Source: Halobaculum roseum
Lineage (GTDB): Archaea; Halobacteriota; Halobacteria; Halobacteriales; Haloferacaceae
Direction: 5' to 3'
Assembly: GCF_019880245.1 (NCBI RefSeq)
Contig: NZ_CP082286.1
Location: 1,568,521-1,632,520 of the forward strand
DNA: 64,000 bases
Both the position numbers and the translations under genes were made by a program. Under the pieces are notes generated by a model. That model was not told where the DNA came from. It saw only the letters and a list, made by a program, of their open reading frames with translations, and ran no database searches. How positions within the stretch are numbered: the stretch's first letter is position 1; the number at the start of each line of letters is the position of its first letter. This document shows, in pieces, positions 52,471-60,757 of this stretch.

Positions 52471-52773
52471 ATGTTGGCAGTTGACATGACGAACGTGTCC
52501 ACATCCGGTCCCGACGCGGTCGACCCGGAGGACATGAACGGGAGCGACCACTCCGACGTGCCGGCCGACATCGACGGCGCGTACCTGTTCGGGATCAGCC
52601 GCGACGGAACCCCGTTCTACTACGACGACGACCGCGGCCGGGTCGTCGAGGGGGACCGACACGGCGGCGTCGCGGACGACCACGGCCCCGTCGACAGCGC
52701 GGAGTCGTTCATCGCCGAGGTCGACCGGGGCGTCGGCTGGGACCTCCTCGGCGGCGCGGACGACCGGGGCTGA
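52471..52773 (+). CDS. Small acidic protein of unknown function (about 100 aa)
   Basis: A 100-residue very acidic protein. The conserved-looking part is DIDGAYLFGISRDGTPFYYDDDRGRVVEG followed by a helical end (SAESFIAEVDRGVGWDLL). No membrane segments or cysteines. Starts at 52471 and 52486 are both possible; the family resemblance is too weak to decide, and no clear TATA box is visible. It is divergent from larE. Could be one of the many haloarchaea-only orphan families. Confidence 0.55.
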   Translation: MLAVDMTNVSTSGPDAVDPEDMNGSDHSDVPADIDGAYLFGISRDGTPFYYDDDRGRVVEGDRHGGVADDHGPVDSAESFIAEVDRGVGWDLLGGADDRG

Positions 52774-52800
52774 CTGGGCGGTCTCGTTGCGCTCACGGTT

Positions 52801-52914
52801 CACTCCGTTCGCCGTTCGCATCGAGGTCTCCCGCTGGTCGACCTCGCCCTGCTCGCGAGTCACTCCGTTCCTCGCTCGCGTTTTCGCGGTCTCGGTCGCT
52901 CACTCCGTTCGCTC
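52801..52914. repeat. Intergenic repeats with CACTCCGTTC core
   Basis: CACTCCGTTC occurs at 52801-52810, 52861-52870 and 52901-52910, each followed by GC/TC-rich words such as GCTCGCG. The reverse complement GAACGGAGTGAGC occurs at about 28015-28030, together with the GCGAGACCGC flank that here reads GCGGTCTCGGTCGC. This block lies directly upstream of the MutS-like gene and has no coding signal of its own. Confidence 0.65.
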
Positions 52915-52971
52915 CCCCGACCGCGCGCTCCCCGGCACGGTTTTGACCCCCGCCGCGCTACCGGGTGCCGA

Positions 52972-54990
52972 ATGGAGTTCACGTCGGTCCCCGGCGTCGG
53001 CGAGAAGACCGCCGACGCCCTCGCGGATCTGGACGGCGCGGAGGCCGCGCTGCGCCGCGGCGACGTGGCGACGCTCGCCCGGGCCCGCGGGGTCACCGAG
53101 GGCCGGGCGGCCGCCATCGCCCGCGGCGCCATCCGGGAACGCCACGACGACCCCGGCGGCTGGCTGGCGACCGACCGCGCCCGCGAGGTGTACGAGGACG
53201 CGCTCGGCCTCCTGCAGGAGCGCGCCGTCACCGACTACGCCGAGAAGCGCCTGCGGACGATCTACCCCTCCGCGACCCCCTCGCGCATCGAGGAGGTGCG
53301 CGAGTGGGCCGCCGACGCGGTCGAGCGCGACCCCGACGAGGCGGTTCTCGACGCGCTGGAGGCGGTCGAACAGCCGAGCGAACCGCGGGGCCTCCGGGTG
53401 CGCGAGCGGGCGCTCGCGACCGCCGACGCCGAGCGTTACGCGGCCGTGAAGGACGCGTTCCCCGAACTCTCCGTCGAGGTCGTCGAGGACGCCCGCGATC
53501 TGGCCGAGCTCGCGCGGTCGTACGCCACCGTCGTCGCGCTCGACGAGGAGTTCGCCGGCGTCGACGTCGACGGCGACGTGCGCGTCATCACCGACCCGGA
53601 GAACCACCCGGAGGAGGTCGTTCCCGAGCGCCTGCTGGCGTTCTTCGCGGAGAACCGCGCCGAGTTGCTGGCGGCGCTCGACGTGCACGAGGCCGCCGGC
53701 ATCGAGCCCGGCCTCGACCCCGAGGCGCTCCGGGACGCGCTCTCGCGGCTCGACGACGACGGCACCGTCCGCGGCGACGAGGAGCTGACTCGGCTCGCGA
53801 ACGCCGTCGACGACCTCGACGCCGCGGTGTCGACGGCCGAGTCGGTCGCCAACGACCACCTCCGCGAGGCCATCCGCGAGCAGGACGTGACCATCGAGGG
53901 GACCGACTTCCTCTCGCTGGTCGAGCAGGGCGCCCGCGTCGACAGCCTCCTCTCGCGGGAGCTGGCCGACGAGTACGACGCCGCGATCCGGAAGGCGCGC
54001 GAGCACCTCGCGGACGCGCTCCGACTGGACGAGAGCGAGGCGGAGTTCACCGAGCGGATCTTCGCGGGCGACCCGACGTTCCCGACCGAGCACAACGAGG
54101 AGCCGCTGAACCGCCTGCGCACCGAGCTGAAGACCGCCCGCGACCGGCGGGCGGCGACGCTCAAGTCCGACCTCGCGACGGATCTCGCCGCGCTGCGCGG
54201 GCCCGCCGACGACCTCGTCGCCGACGCCCTCGAACTGGACGTGGAGCTCGCGGTCGCCCGGTTCGCCCGCGACTTCGACTGCGTCGTCGCCGAGATCGAC
54301 GACGAGGGGACCGGCTTCGACATCGAGGGCGGGCGCTCCCCGCTGCTGGACGTTCCCTTCGCGGAGGCCGAGCCCGTCGACTACGCGGTCTCGGGCGTGA
54401 CGCTGCTGTCGGGGGTGAACTCCGGCGGGAAGACATCGACGCTGGATCTCGTCGCGCTGATCGTCACCCTCGCGCACATGGGGCTGCCGGTTCCCGCCGA
54501 TGCGGCGCGCGTCGGGCGCGTCTCGGAGCTGCACTACTACGCGAAGTCGCAGGGGACGCTCGACGCCGGCGCGTTCGAGGCGACGCTGCGCGACTTCGGC
54601 GACCTCGTCGCCGGCGCGGAGGGGCGGCTCGTCCTCGTCGACGAGCTGGAGTCGATCACCGAGCCCGGCGCCTCCGCGAAGATCATCGCGGGCATCCTCG
54701 AGGCCCTCGACGAGCAGGGCGCCACCGGCGTGTTCGTCTCCCACCTCGCGCGCCAGATCCGCGAGGCCGCCGCCGTCGACGTGGCCGTCGACGGGATAGA
54801 GGCCGTGGGGCTGGAGGACGGCGAGCTGGTGGTGAACCGCTCGCCCCGGAAGGACCACCTCGCGCGGTCGACGCCCGAGCTGATCGTCGAGAAGCTGGCG
54901 CGGGAAGCCGGCGACGACGCGGCCGGCGGATCCGGGTCCGGTTCGGGCGGCGACCCGGCATTCTACGAGGGGCTGCTGGAGAAGTTCTGA
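52972..54990 (+). CDS. Helix-hairpin-helix MutS-like ATPase (MutS5-type)
   Basis: A 672-residue protein. The N-terminus is a helix-hairpin-helix DNA-binding motif (FTSVPGVGEKTADALADL). The middle (~100-450) is helical and poorly conserved, and the C-terminal ATPase has Walker A SGVNSGGKTSTLD at about residue 480 and Walker B RLVLVDELESITEPG at ~550, followed by VFVSHLA. These are MutS-family ATPase hallmarks, but the mismatch-recognition domain (F-x-E) is absent, as in MutS2/MutS5-type proteins. A Ser/Gly linker (GGSGSGSGG) precedes the C-terminus. Likely acts on branched DNA or in recombination control; exact role unknown. No Smr endonuclease domain is present. Confidence 0.88.
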   Translation: MEFTSVPGVGEKTADALADLDGAEAALRRGDVATLARARGVTEGRAAAIARGAIRERHDDPGGWLATDRAREVYEDALGLLQERAVTDYAEKRLRTIYPSATPSRIEEVREWAADAVERDPDEAVLDALEAVEQPSEPRGLRVRERALATADAERYAAVKDAFPELSVEVVEDARDLAELARSYATVVALDEEFAGVDVDGDVRVITDPENHPEEVVPERLLAFFAENRAELLAALDVHEAAGIEPGLDPEALRDALSRLDDDGTVRGDEELTRLANAVDDLDAAVSTAESVANDHLREAIREQDVTIEGTDFLSLVEQGARVDSLLSRELADEYDAAIRKAREHLADALRLDESEAEFTERIFAGDPTFPTEHNEEPLNRLRTELKTARDRRAATLKSDLATDLAALRGPADDLVADALELDVELAVARFARDFDCVVAEIDDEGTGFDIEGGRSPLLDVPFAEAEPVDYAVSGVTLLSGVNSGGKTSTLDLVALIVTLAHMGLPVPADAARVGRVSELHYYAKSQGTLDAGAFEATLRDFGDLVAGAEGRLVLVDELESITEPGASAKIIAGILEALDEQGATGVFVSHLARQIREAAAVDVAVDGIEAVGLEDGELVVNRSPRKDHLARSTPELIVEKLAREAGDDAAGGSGSGSGGDPAFYEGLLEKF

Positions 54991-55035
54991 GGCGGGATCG
55001 AACGGCGGGCGAACCCGAACACCGGATCGGTCGCG

Positions 55036-55668
55036 TCAGGCGTACAGATCGGCGGGGGAGTCGTGTCCGCCGTCCCCGAGGTCGCGAAACAGGAGTTCGT
55101 AGTCCTCGTGATCGAGGCGCGCGTGGAGGTCGTCGAACCCCGCCTCCAGCGCCTCGCGACGGCGGGCGAGTTCGCCGTACTCGCCGTCGGTCGGCGCGAC
55201 GCCCGACCCCTCCAGGGCGGCCTGCTTGTGCATCACCGCGAAGTACTGGCGGACGCGGTCGCCGTACCGGGCGACACGGACGAGGCGGTCGACCGCGTCC
55301 CGGAGGTCCTCGGGGTCGACCGGCTTTTCAAGGTACGCGTCGACCGGGAGGCCGACCACGTCGACGCCGACGGCGACGCCGGAGACGGCCGCGACGCGCA
55401 CGTCGGTCCCGGACGCGCGGATCCGTTCGAGCGTGTCGTCGCCGTGGAGCCCCGGCATCCGGCGGTCCAACAGGACCACGTCGACCGAGTCGTCGAGCAC
55501 GTCGAGCGCCTCCGATCCGGATGCAGCCGTCGACACCGTGTACTCGGCGGCGAGCTGCTCCGCGTACAGCTCGCGCACGTCGACCTCGTCGTCGACGACG
55601 AGCACGTGGGGACGGCCCGTCCGGGTCGGACCGTCCTCACCCTCGGTGTCGTCGATGTCTTCCGTCAT
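55036..55668 (-). CDS. HalX-domain response regulator
   Basis: A 210-residue protein. After a 20-residue acidic leader, the receiver domain has VLVVDDEVDVRELYA, phospho-acceptor Asp in VVLLDRRMPG, and the lysine in LEKPVD. The C-terminal ~70 residues (YGDRVRQYFAVMHKQAALE ... ELARRREALEAGFDDL) form the helical HalX domain, a haloarchaeal output module of unknown mechanism. No cognate kinase is adjacent; the PAS/GAF kinase at 32310 is 20 kb away. Convergent with the MutS-like gene. Confidence 0.9.
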   Translation of the reverse strand: MTEDIDDTEGEDGPTRTGRPHVLVVDDEVDVRELYAEQLAAEYTVSTAASGSEALDVLDDSVDVVLLDRRMPGLHGDDTLERIRASGTDVRVAAVSGVAVGVDVVGLPVDAYLEKPVDPEDLRDAVDRLVRVARYGDRVRQYFAVMHKQAALEGSGVAPTDGEYGELARRREALEAGFDDLHARLDHEDYELLFRDLGDGGHDSPADLYA

Positions 55669-55994
55669 CGATCCGGGCCACGGCCGGGATCCCCCTCAAC
55701 CCCCTCGACGCGTTCGCCGGATTAAGTCGGATTCAGCCGGCGAAAGCGCCGGACTGGGAGGGGGACGTGTCGGCTTCGCCGCGACAAGCCAGGGACGGGT
55801 CGCCCGTCGCGAGGACGGCGGTGAATCCCTTCCGTCGGCCGGACCACTCCCGCCCGAGACACGGCCGACGACCGGGGCGATACTGAAACCGTATCGTGGC
55901 TGAACCGCCGGTATTCGACGTATCGATCTCTATTTCACTTTCACTCCGGCACCGGGGAACGATTAAGTGGTCGGGCGAGCGAGGGTTCGGTATC
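55669..55994. other. Intergenic region upstream of orc1/cdc6
   Basis: This 326-base gap between the divergent HalX regulator and the Orc1/Cdc6 gene contains a six-pair hairpin (CCGGCG-AAAG-CGCCGG, 55737-55752) and an AT-richer stretch (about 55913-55966) with a GATTAAGTGG box at 55961-55970, ~30 bases before the orc ATG. I see no convincing origin recognition boxes, no clear A+T-rich unwinding element and no gene. It appears to hold only promoters. Confidence 0.6.
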
Positions 55995-57125
55995 ATGGCC
56001 GGGGACCCCGAAGACGGGATGCTGTCGTGGGACGAGTCCGTCTTCCGGGACGAACACGTCTTCGAGATCGACTACGTCCCCGAGACGTTCCGCCACCGCG
56101 AGAGCCAACTGGAGTCGCTGAAGTACGCGCTCCGGCCGGCCGCGCGCGGCTCGCGCCCGCTCAACACCGTCGTCCGCGGGCCGCCGGGGACCGGGAAGAC
56201 CACCTCGGTCCAGAAGCTGTTCTCGGAGCTTCGCGCGCAGACGGACGTGCGCACAGTCAGGGTGAACTGCCAGGTCGACTCGACCCGCTATGCGGTGTTC
56301 TCGCGCATCTTCGAAGGGATCTTCGACTACGAGCCGCCCTCCTCGGGCATCTCGTTCAAGAAGCTGTTCGGCCAGATCGCCGACCGACTCGTCGAGGACG
56401 ACGAGGTGCTCGCGGTGGCGCTCGACGACGTGAACTACCTGTTCTACGAGAACGAGGCCTCCGACGCGCTGTACTCGCTGCTGCGGGCGCACGAGGCCCA
56501 CGCCGGCGCGAAGGTCGGCGTGATCTGCGTCTCCTCGGACCTCTCGCTGTCGGTGATCGAGGAGCTGGACTCGCGGGTGCAGTCGGTGTTTCGCCCGGAG
56601 GAGGTGTTCTTCCCGAAGTACGACGCCGACGAGGTGGTCGACATCCTCCGCGAGCGCGCGAAGCGCGGCTTCCACGACGGCGTCCTCGGCGCCACGGAAC
56701 TCGACCGCGTGGCGGAGCTGACCGCCGAGTCGGGCGACCTCCGTGTCGGCATCGACCTGCTCCGCCGGGCGGGGCTCAACGCCGAGATGCGCGCCTCCCG
56801 AACGATCAGCGTCGAGGACGTGGAGGAGGCGTACGAGAAGTCGAAGTACGTCCACCTCTCGCGCAGCCTGCGGGGCCTCTCGGAGTCGGAGACGGCGCTC
56901 GTCGAGGTGCTCGCGGAGCACGACGGCGAGCAGGCCGGCTCGGTGTACGAGGCGTTCCACGAACGGACCGACCTCGGCTACACCCGGTACTCGGAGATCG
57001 TCAACAAGCTGGACCAACTCGGACTCGTCGAGACGGAGTACGCCGAGGTCGAGGGGCGCGGGCGGTCGCGGTCGATCTCGCTGGCGTACGACCCCGAGCC
57101 GGTGCTGGAGCGGATCGAAGGATAG
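55995..57125 (+). CDS. orc: Orc1/Cdc6 replication initiator-family ATPase
   Basis: A 376-residue AAA+ protein with Walker A GPPGTGKTTS at residue ~62, a Walker B-like LAVALDDVNYLF (DDVN rather than the usual DE), sensor 2 region GDLRVGIDLLRRAG and a C-terminal winged helix (YTRYSEIVNKLDQLGLVET). Haloarchaea carry several Orc1/Cdc6 proteins; only some sit next to active origins. The replaced Walker B glutamate (Asp-Asp-Val-Asn) suggests altered ATPase activity. The ATG at 55995 is supported by a GATTAAG box. tyrS follows after 63 bases. Confidence 0.93.
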   Translation: MAGDPEDGMLSWDESVFRDEHVFEIDYVPETFRHRESQLESLKYALRPAARGSRPLNTVVRGPPGTGKTTSVQKLFSELRAQTDVRTVRVNCQVDSTRYAVFSRIFEGIFDYEPPSSGISFKKLFGQIADRLVEDDEVLAVALDDVNYLFYENEASDALYSLLRAHEAHAGAKVGVICVSSDLSLSVIEELDSRVQSVFRPEEVFFPKYDADEVVDILRERAKRGFHDGVLGATELDRVAELTAESGDLRVGIDLLRRAGLNAEMRASRTISVEDVEEAYEKSKYVHLSRSLRGLSESETALVEVLAEHDGEQAGSVYEAFHERTDLGYTRYSEIVNKLDQLGLVETEYAEVEGRGRSRSISLAYDPEPVLERIEG

Positions 57126-57188
57126 CGTCGTCGACACGGCGTCGCACACATCCGAAAGACATACTCGGCGCACGCGACACCCTCGGGT

Positions 57189-58202
57189 ATGGACGCCTAC
57201 GAGCTGATCACCCGGAACGCGACCGAGGTGGTCACCGACGAGGAGGTACGCGCGCTAGCCGACGACCCGGAGGGCAAGCGAGTGTACGTCGGATACGAGC
57301 CGTCGGGCGTCCTCCACATCGGCCACATGCTGACGGCGACGAAGCTCATCGACCTGCAGGAGGCGGGCTTCGAGGTCGTCGTCCTGCTCGCGGACGTGCA
57401 CGCCTACCTCAACGACAAGGGGACGTTCGCCGAGATCCGCGAGACCGCCGAGCGTATGCGCGACCAGTTCCTCGCGTACGGGCTCGACGCCGACGCGACG
57501 GAGTTCGTCTACGGGTCGGAGTTCCAGCTCGACGAGGAGTACGTCCTCGACACCCACGAGCTCGAGGTGTCGACGACACTCAACCGGGCCCAACGCGCGA
57601 TGGCGGAGATCCAGGGCGGCGACACCGCGAAGGTGAGCCACCTGGTGTACCCGCTGATGCAGGCGCTCGACATCGTCTACCTCGATCTCGATCTGGCGGT
57701 CGGCGGCCTCGACCAGCGGAAGGTCCACATGCTCCACCGCGAACAGATCCCGGCGATGGACGGCGAGAGCGACCACGCCTACGAGGCGCGGCCGTGTCTC
57801 CACACGCCGATCCTCGCCGACCTCGACACCGGCGTCGGCAAGATGTCCTCCTCGTCGGGCACCACCATCTCGATGGAGGACTCCGAGGCGGACATCGCCG
57901 AGAAGATCAACGGCGCGTTCTGCCCGCCGACGCGCGACCCCGAGTCGGACGACGAGGGCAACGAGCGCGAGAACCCGGTGCTGGAGATCTTCGAGTACTC
58001 GGTGTTCCCGCGGTTCGACGCGGTCGTCGTCGAGCGCCCCGAGGAGTACGGCGGCGACCTCGAATACGACGACTACGAGTCGCTGGCGGCGGACCTGGAG
58101 TCGGGCGAACTTCACCCCGCGGACGCGAAGGGCGCGCTCGCGGACTACCTGAACGAGCTGATCGCGCCCGGCCGCGAGGTACTACGGGAGCTGGACGCGT
58201 AA
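57189..58202 (+). CDS. tyrS: Tyrosyl-tRNA synthetase, archaeal type
   Basis: A 337-residue class I synthetase of the archaeal/eukaryotic type. Class motifs are HIGH (in GVLHIGHM, residue ~45) and KMSSS (residue ~218, VGKMSSSSG). Tyrosine-binding features include YVGYEPSG and QALDIVYLDLDLAVGGLDQRK. It charges tRNA-Tyr. Length matches the archaeal norm, without the bacterial S4 domain. An ACATAC box ~30 bases upstream gives it a promoter separate from orc. Confidence 0.96.
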   Translation: MDAYELITRNATEVVTDEEVRALADDPEGKRVYVGYEPSGVLHIGHMLTATKLIDLQEAGFEVVVLLADVHAYLNDKGTFAEIRETAERMRDQFLAYGLDADATEFVYGSEFQLDEEYVLDTHELEVSTTLNRAQRAMAEIQGGDTAKVSHLVYPLMQALDIVYLDLDLAVGGLDQRKVHMLHREQIPAMDGESDHAYEARPCLHTPILADLDTGVGKMSSSSGTTISMEDSEADIAEKINGAFCPPTRDPESDDEGNERENPVLEIFEYSVFPRFDAVVVERPEEYGGDLEYDDYESLAADLESGELHPADAKGALADYLNELIAPGREVLRELDA

Positions 58203-58320
58203 CGCTGGACCGGAGCTGAACGCGTACCGCGACGAAAAACCGGTTCGAGTTCGTGACCACGGCCGCCGCGGTCGCGACGGCGGCCGCGGGCAGTCGACTA
58301 CGCCGACGATGCCGGCGACG

Positions 58321-58701
58321 CTATCCCTCGATGGGGATCGGGGTGCCGGTCGGCTTCGCGCCGACGACGGCCGGGAGGGTCACCTCGAGGACGCCGTTCT
58401 CGTAGCGGGCGCCGATCTCGTCCTCGTCGACCTCGCGCGGGAAGCGGAAGCGTCGGTGGTACGTCTTCTTGCGGCCGCGCTCCTCGTCGGTGTGCTCGGC
58501 CGCGACGTTGAGGACGCCCTCCTCCCACGTGAGGTCGATCTCCTCCCGGTCGAAGCCGGGCATGTCGACCGTGAGGACGAACTCGTCGTCCTCCTCGTAC
58601 AGTTCGTAGTCGGTGCCACCGAAGCCGCCCTCGCCGAGGACGCGGGACGGCAGATCGAGGTTTTGCATCCAGGAACTCGCCGTGCTGCTCGGGAGTGCCA
58701 T
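58321..58701 (-). CDS. Hsp20/alpha-crystallin small heat-shock protein
   Basis: A 126-residue small heat-shock protein: alpha-crystallin domain from ~35 to 120 (DEFVLTVDMPGFDREEIDLTWEEGVLNV, RFRFPREVDEDEI, ENGVLEVTLPA) with the typical GVL motifs and a C-terminal P-I-P-I-E tail close to the I-x-I oligomerisation motif. It should prevent protein aggregation. The mRNA probably has a leader of about 23 bases with a Shine-Dalgarno GAGGTGA (58714-58708) before the ATG. The TATA region is a palindrome, CGTAAA-GAAT-TTTACG (58742-58757), a likely heat-shock regulatory site. Confidence 0.93.
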   Translation of the reverse strand: MALPSSTASSWMQNLDLPSRVLGEGGFGGTDYELYEEDDEFVLTVDMPGFDREEIDLTWEEGVLNVAAEHTDEERGRKKTYHRRFRFPREVDEDEIGARYENGVLEVTLPAVVGAKPTGTPIPIEG

Positions 58702-58757
58702 GGCTGGTCACCTCGTGTGCAATGAAGAATTGTGTGTCGTTCGTAAAGAATTTTACG
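58702..58757 (-). promoter_or_regulatory. Hsp20 promoter palindrome and Shine-Dalgarno leader
   Basis: CGTAAA (58742-58747) and TTTACG (58752-58757) flank GAAT and overlap the expected TATA position. A start site about 26 bases away, near 58724, would leave a leader of ~23 bases carrying GAGGTGA seven bases before the ATG. Most genes here look leaderless, so this gene is an exception, and the palindrome suggests specific control. Confidence 0.6.
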
Positions 58758-58807
58758 CCGACACGAAACCCAGCCTGGCGGCGACCGTCGGGCGGGGTCG
58801 CCACCGA

Positions 58808-58987
58808 CTACGCGAACCCGAACTGTCGCATCAGGCTGGTCGTGAGTCCCTTCACCACGAGGCCGGTGCCGGCCAGCACCATCGCGAGGCCGACCGCGAC
58901 GATCGGCGCCGTCCACGCGACGAGCGCGAGACCGGCGAGCAGCAGCACCGCGCCGGCGACGCCGGCGGTGCCGAGTTTGTCGATCAT
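58808..58987 (-). CDS. Small two-helix membrane protein (59 aa)
   Basis: A 59-residue protein starting MIDKLGTAGVAGAVLLLAG and ending LMRQFGFA. It has two membrane helices (about residues 7-25 and 29-47) joined by a WTAP turn. A CTTTTCAGG box ~28 bases upstream of the ATG at 58987 supports expression. Similar short Ala/Leu/Gly-rich two-helix proteins are common in haloarchaea; function unknown. It lies 106 bases upstream of hsp20 on the same strand. Confidence 0.72.
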   Translation of the reverse strand: MIDKLGTAGVAGAVLLLAGLALVAWTAPIVAVGLAMVLAGTGLVVKGLTTSLMRQFGFA

Positions 58988-59144
58988 ACCCGCTCGTGGC
59001 GGTAGGTCCTGAAAAGGCCGGCGAGTTCCGCGCGGACGGCGTTCGGTGACGGCCCGTTACACTCCCCGCTCGAATCGAGGTGCTCGCGACCGTTCACACC
59101 TCGCACCCACCGAGTTTAACTGTCGGACGCGAGAACACAGGAGT

Positions 59145-59435
59145 ATGAGCGACGGCGACGGGTCCGGACGCAAGAACCTCAGAATGCCGGACGACGACGA
59201 GGTGTTCGCCGAGGTGACCGAGATGCTCGGCGCCAACCGCGTGAAGGTCCGGTGCAACGACGGCGTCGAACGCACCGCGCGGATCCCCGGACGGATGCAG
59301 AAACGGACCTGGATCCGCGAGGGCGACCTCGTCCTCGTGAGTCCGTGGGACTGGCAGGACGAGAAGGCCGACATCGAACACCGCTACGAGAGCCAGGACG
59401 CCGACCAGCTTCGCGAGGAAGGCCACATCGCCTGA
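59145..59435 (+). CDS. eif1A: Translation initiation factor aIF1A
   Basis: A 96-residue S1/OB-fold factor: [20 protein letters not shown] then [47 protein letters not shown], which is the aIF1A core. It binds the ribosomal A site during initiation. RIO1 kinase and the KH (Pno1-like) protein follow within 3 kb on the same strand, an arrangement seen in archaea. The GTTTAAC box (59113-59119) is ~28 bases before the ATG. The longer upstream frame is discounted. Confidence 0.95.
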   Translation: MSDGDGSGRKNLRMPDDDEVFAEVTEMLGANRVKVRCNDGVERTARIPGRMQKRTWIREGDLVLVSPWDWQDEKADIEHRYESQDADQLREEGHIA

Positions 59436-59474
59436 TCGAGCGAGAGGCGTTGCCGGAACGAACGCCACCGGCCC

Positions 59475-59894
59475 TCAGACGATCGTCGGCAACGTCGCCG
59501 CGGCGACGCTCGTGACGACCCCGACGACGATGGAGTACGTGAAGTTCACGAGCGTCCCCGCGAGGTACCAGGTCGTGTCGCCGCTGGTCATGTCCTCGCG
59601 TCGGACGAGCGATTTGGCCGCGAACACCAGCCCGAGGGCGGTGTACGCGCCGACGAACACCAGCGTGAGCACGAGCACGTTCTCGCACTTGCCGATCACG
59701 CGGCCGGTGTCACGCTGGTCCGCATCGACGCCGGCGGACAGATCCGTCCCGGTCCAGCGTTCGAGGAAGTAGCTGACGACCGACGTACTCGTCGCGAGCA
59801 GCGCGACGTAACCGGCGAGATACACCGCCGCGACGACGACTAGGTCGCCGGCGGCCGCCGGAGCGCCCGGCAGCGCCGACGTTTCGATCTGCAT
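59475..59894 (-). CDS. Membrane protein partner of SatD (DUF3307 C-terminal-like)
   Basis: A 139-residue membrane protein with about four helices. The segment GRVIGKCENVLVLTLVFVGA, then LVFAAKSLVRRED and WYLAGTLVNFTYSIVVG, matches in pattern the C-terminal part of bacterial DUF3307 proteins (G-x2-IG-x2-E ... AAKS-x2-R ... Y-x2-GT-L), which are typically encoded next to satD. It lacks the longer N-terminal portion of the bacterial form. It lies 27 bases downstream of the SatD-like gene on the same strand, so the two form an operon. Name based on motif memory, not a search. Confidence 0.72.
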   Translation of the reverse strand: MQIETSALPGAPAAAGDLVVVAAVYLAGYVALLATSTSVVSYFLERWTGTDLSAGVDADQRDTGRVIGKCENVLVLTLVFVGAYTALGLVFAAKSLVRREDMTSGDTTWYLAGTLVNFTYSIVVGVVTSVAAATLPTIV

Positions 59895-59921
59895 CGTTTT
59901 CGTCGGCGTCTCACTGCCGAA

Positions 59922-60566
59922 TCAATCCTCCGGTTCGGCACCCAGCGCCCGGTCGATCAATGCCTCGTTACGCCGGACGCGGTCGTAGCTTGCGGCCGCG
60001 AGCGTCTTCGACACCGCCTGGGTACTCACCCCGAACGCCTCCGCAACGGCCGTCTGAGTGCCCCGGCGACGGTAGGCGCGTGCGATCTCGGTCTGGCGTT
60101 CGGTCCACTCCTCGCGGATTGCCAGCGCGAGATCGCCCGCCGCCGTCACGGGACCGTTCACGCGATCGTCGGCAGTATCGAGGAAAAAGTGGCCGTCCTC
60201 CGCGTTCAGCTCCGACAGCGCCTCGTCCGCCCGGTGAAACGCCGGTCCGTCCATCGCGGTCACGTCGGTCGCGCCGGGGTTAACGTCGACCGCCCCCGCG
60301 ACGACGACGTATCGAGCGACGGTCGGATGGAGCCGTTCCTGGATCGCCCGGACGACCCCGTAGGCTGCCGCTGGATCCTCGAGCGTCCCGCCGAACTCGT
60401 CGGCGCCCTTGATCGGCGCGAAGCGGGCGCCGATCGCCTCGGCGTATGCGTCGTTGGCCGCGGCGAGCGCGTCCTCGATCCGTTCGCGCAGTCCCTCCCG
60501 GTCCGGCTCGCCTCGCGAGTCGATCACGTCGCCGAGGACGACGTGGGTCCGTTCGGTCCCGGTCAC
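59922..60566 (-). CDS. SatD family protein with C-terminal helix-turn-helix
   Basis: A 214-residue protein, GTG start. Residues 8-18 (HVVLGDVIDSR) and 51-61 (PIKGADEFGGT) match the SatD family pattern GD-x3-SR ... GDEFQG. The layout (first Asp on strand one, then a G-[AD]-DEF turn) resembles GGDEF and class III cyclase palms, so nucleotide binding is plausible but unproven. Residues ~165-200 (RRRGTQTAVAEAFGVSTQAVSKTLAAA) form a clear helix-turn-helix. It is cotranscribed with the DUF3307-like membrane protein. TATTTATGG at ~60597-60605 is the likely TATA box, with AT-rich inverted repeats upstream. Confidence 0.8.
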   Translation of the reverse strand: MTGTERTHVVLGDVIDSRGEPDREGLRERIEDALAAANDAYAEAIGARFAPIKGADEFGGTLEDPAAAYGVVRAIQERLHPTVARYVVVAGAVDVNPGATDVTAMDGPAFHRADEALSELNAEDGHFFLDTADDRVNGPVTAAGDLALAIREEWTERQTEIARAYRRRGTQTAVAEAFGVSTQAVSKTLAAASYDRVRRNEALIDRALGAEPED

Positions 60567-60596
60567 GGCTGTTCTGAGTACCGCATCGTGTTACAA

Positions 60597-60640
60597 CCAT
60601 AAATAGTTGATTCCTACAAATTCAACTATTTTAGGTTGAA
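60597..60640 (-). promoter_or_regulatory. satD promoter with overlapping inverted repeats
   Basis: AAATAGTTGA (60601-60610) and TCAACTATTT (60622-60631) are perfect ten-base arms around an 11-base spacer. TTCAAC (60621-60626) and GTTGAA (60635-60640) form a second, overlapping inverted repeat. The TATA-like TATTTATGG on the minus strand partly overlaps the first arm. The array of GTTGA/TCAAC half-sites at ~15-base spacing suggests cooperative binding by a dimeric regulator, possibly SatD itself through its HTH. Confidence 0.7.
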
Positions 60641-60757
60641 CCTGGCGCACGAAGGGTCACTCCCCACACGGGCAAGCGACCGAGGCGCCGTCCGTAGGCC
60701 GGGGGCGGCGACCGCGGTGCCGGTGCTTTTCATGTCGGAGCGCGTACGCCGAGGTAG

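Noticed and set aside
55669-55994. Possible replication origin beside orc1/cdc6
   Set aside because: I could not find paired origin recognition boxes or a clear unwinding element; only a promoter and a short hairpin are visible.
58203-58320. Possible small gene between tyrS and hsp20
   Set aside because: No reading frame with a promoter or conserved features; a convergent gap only.
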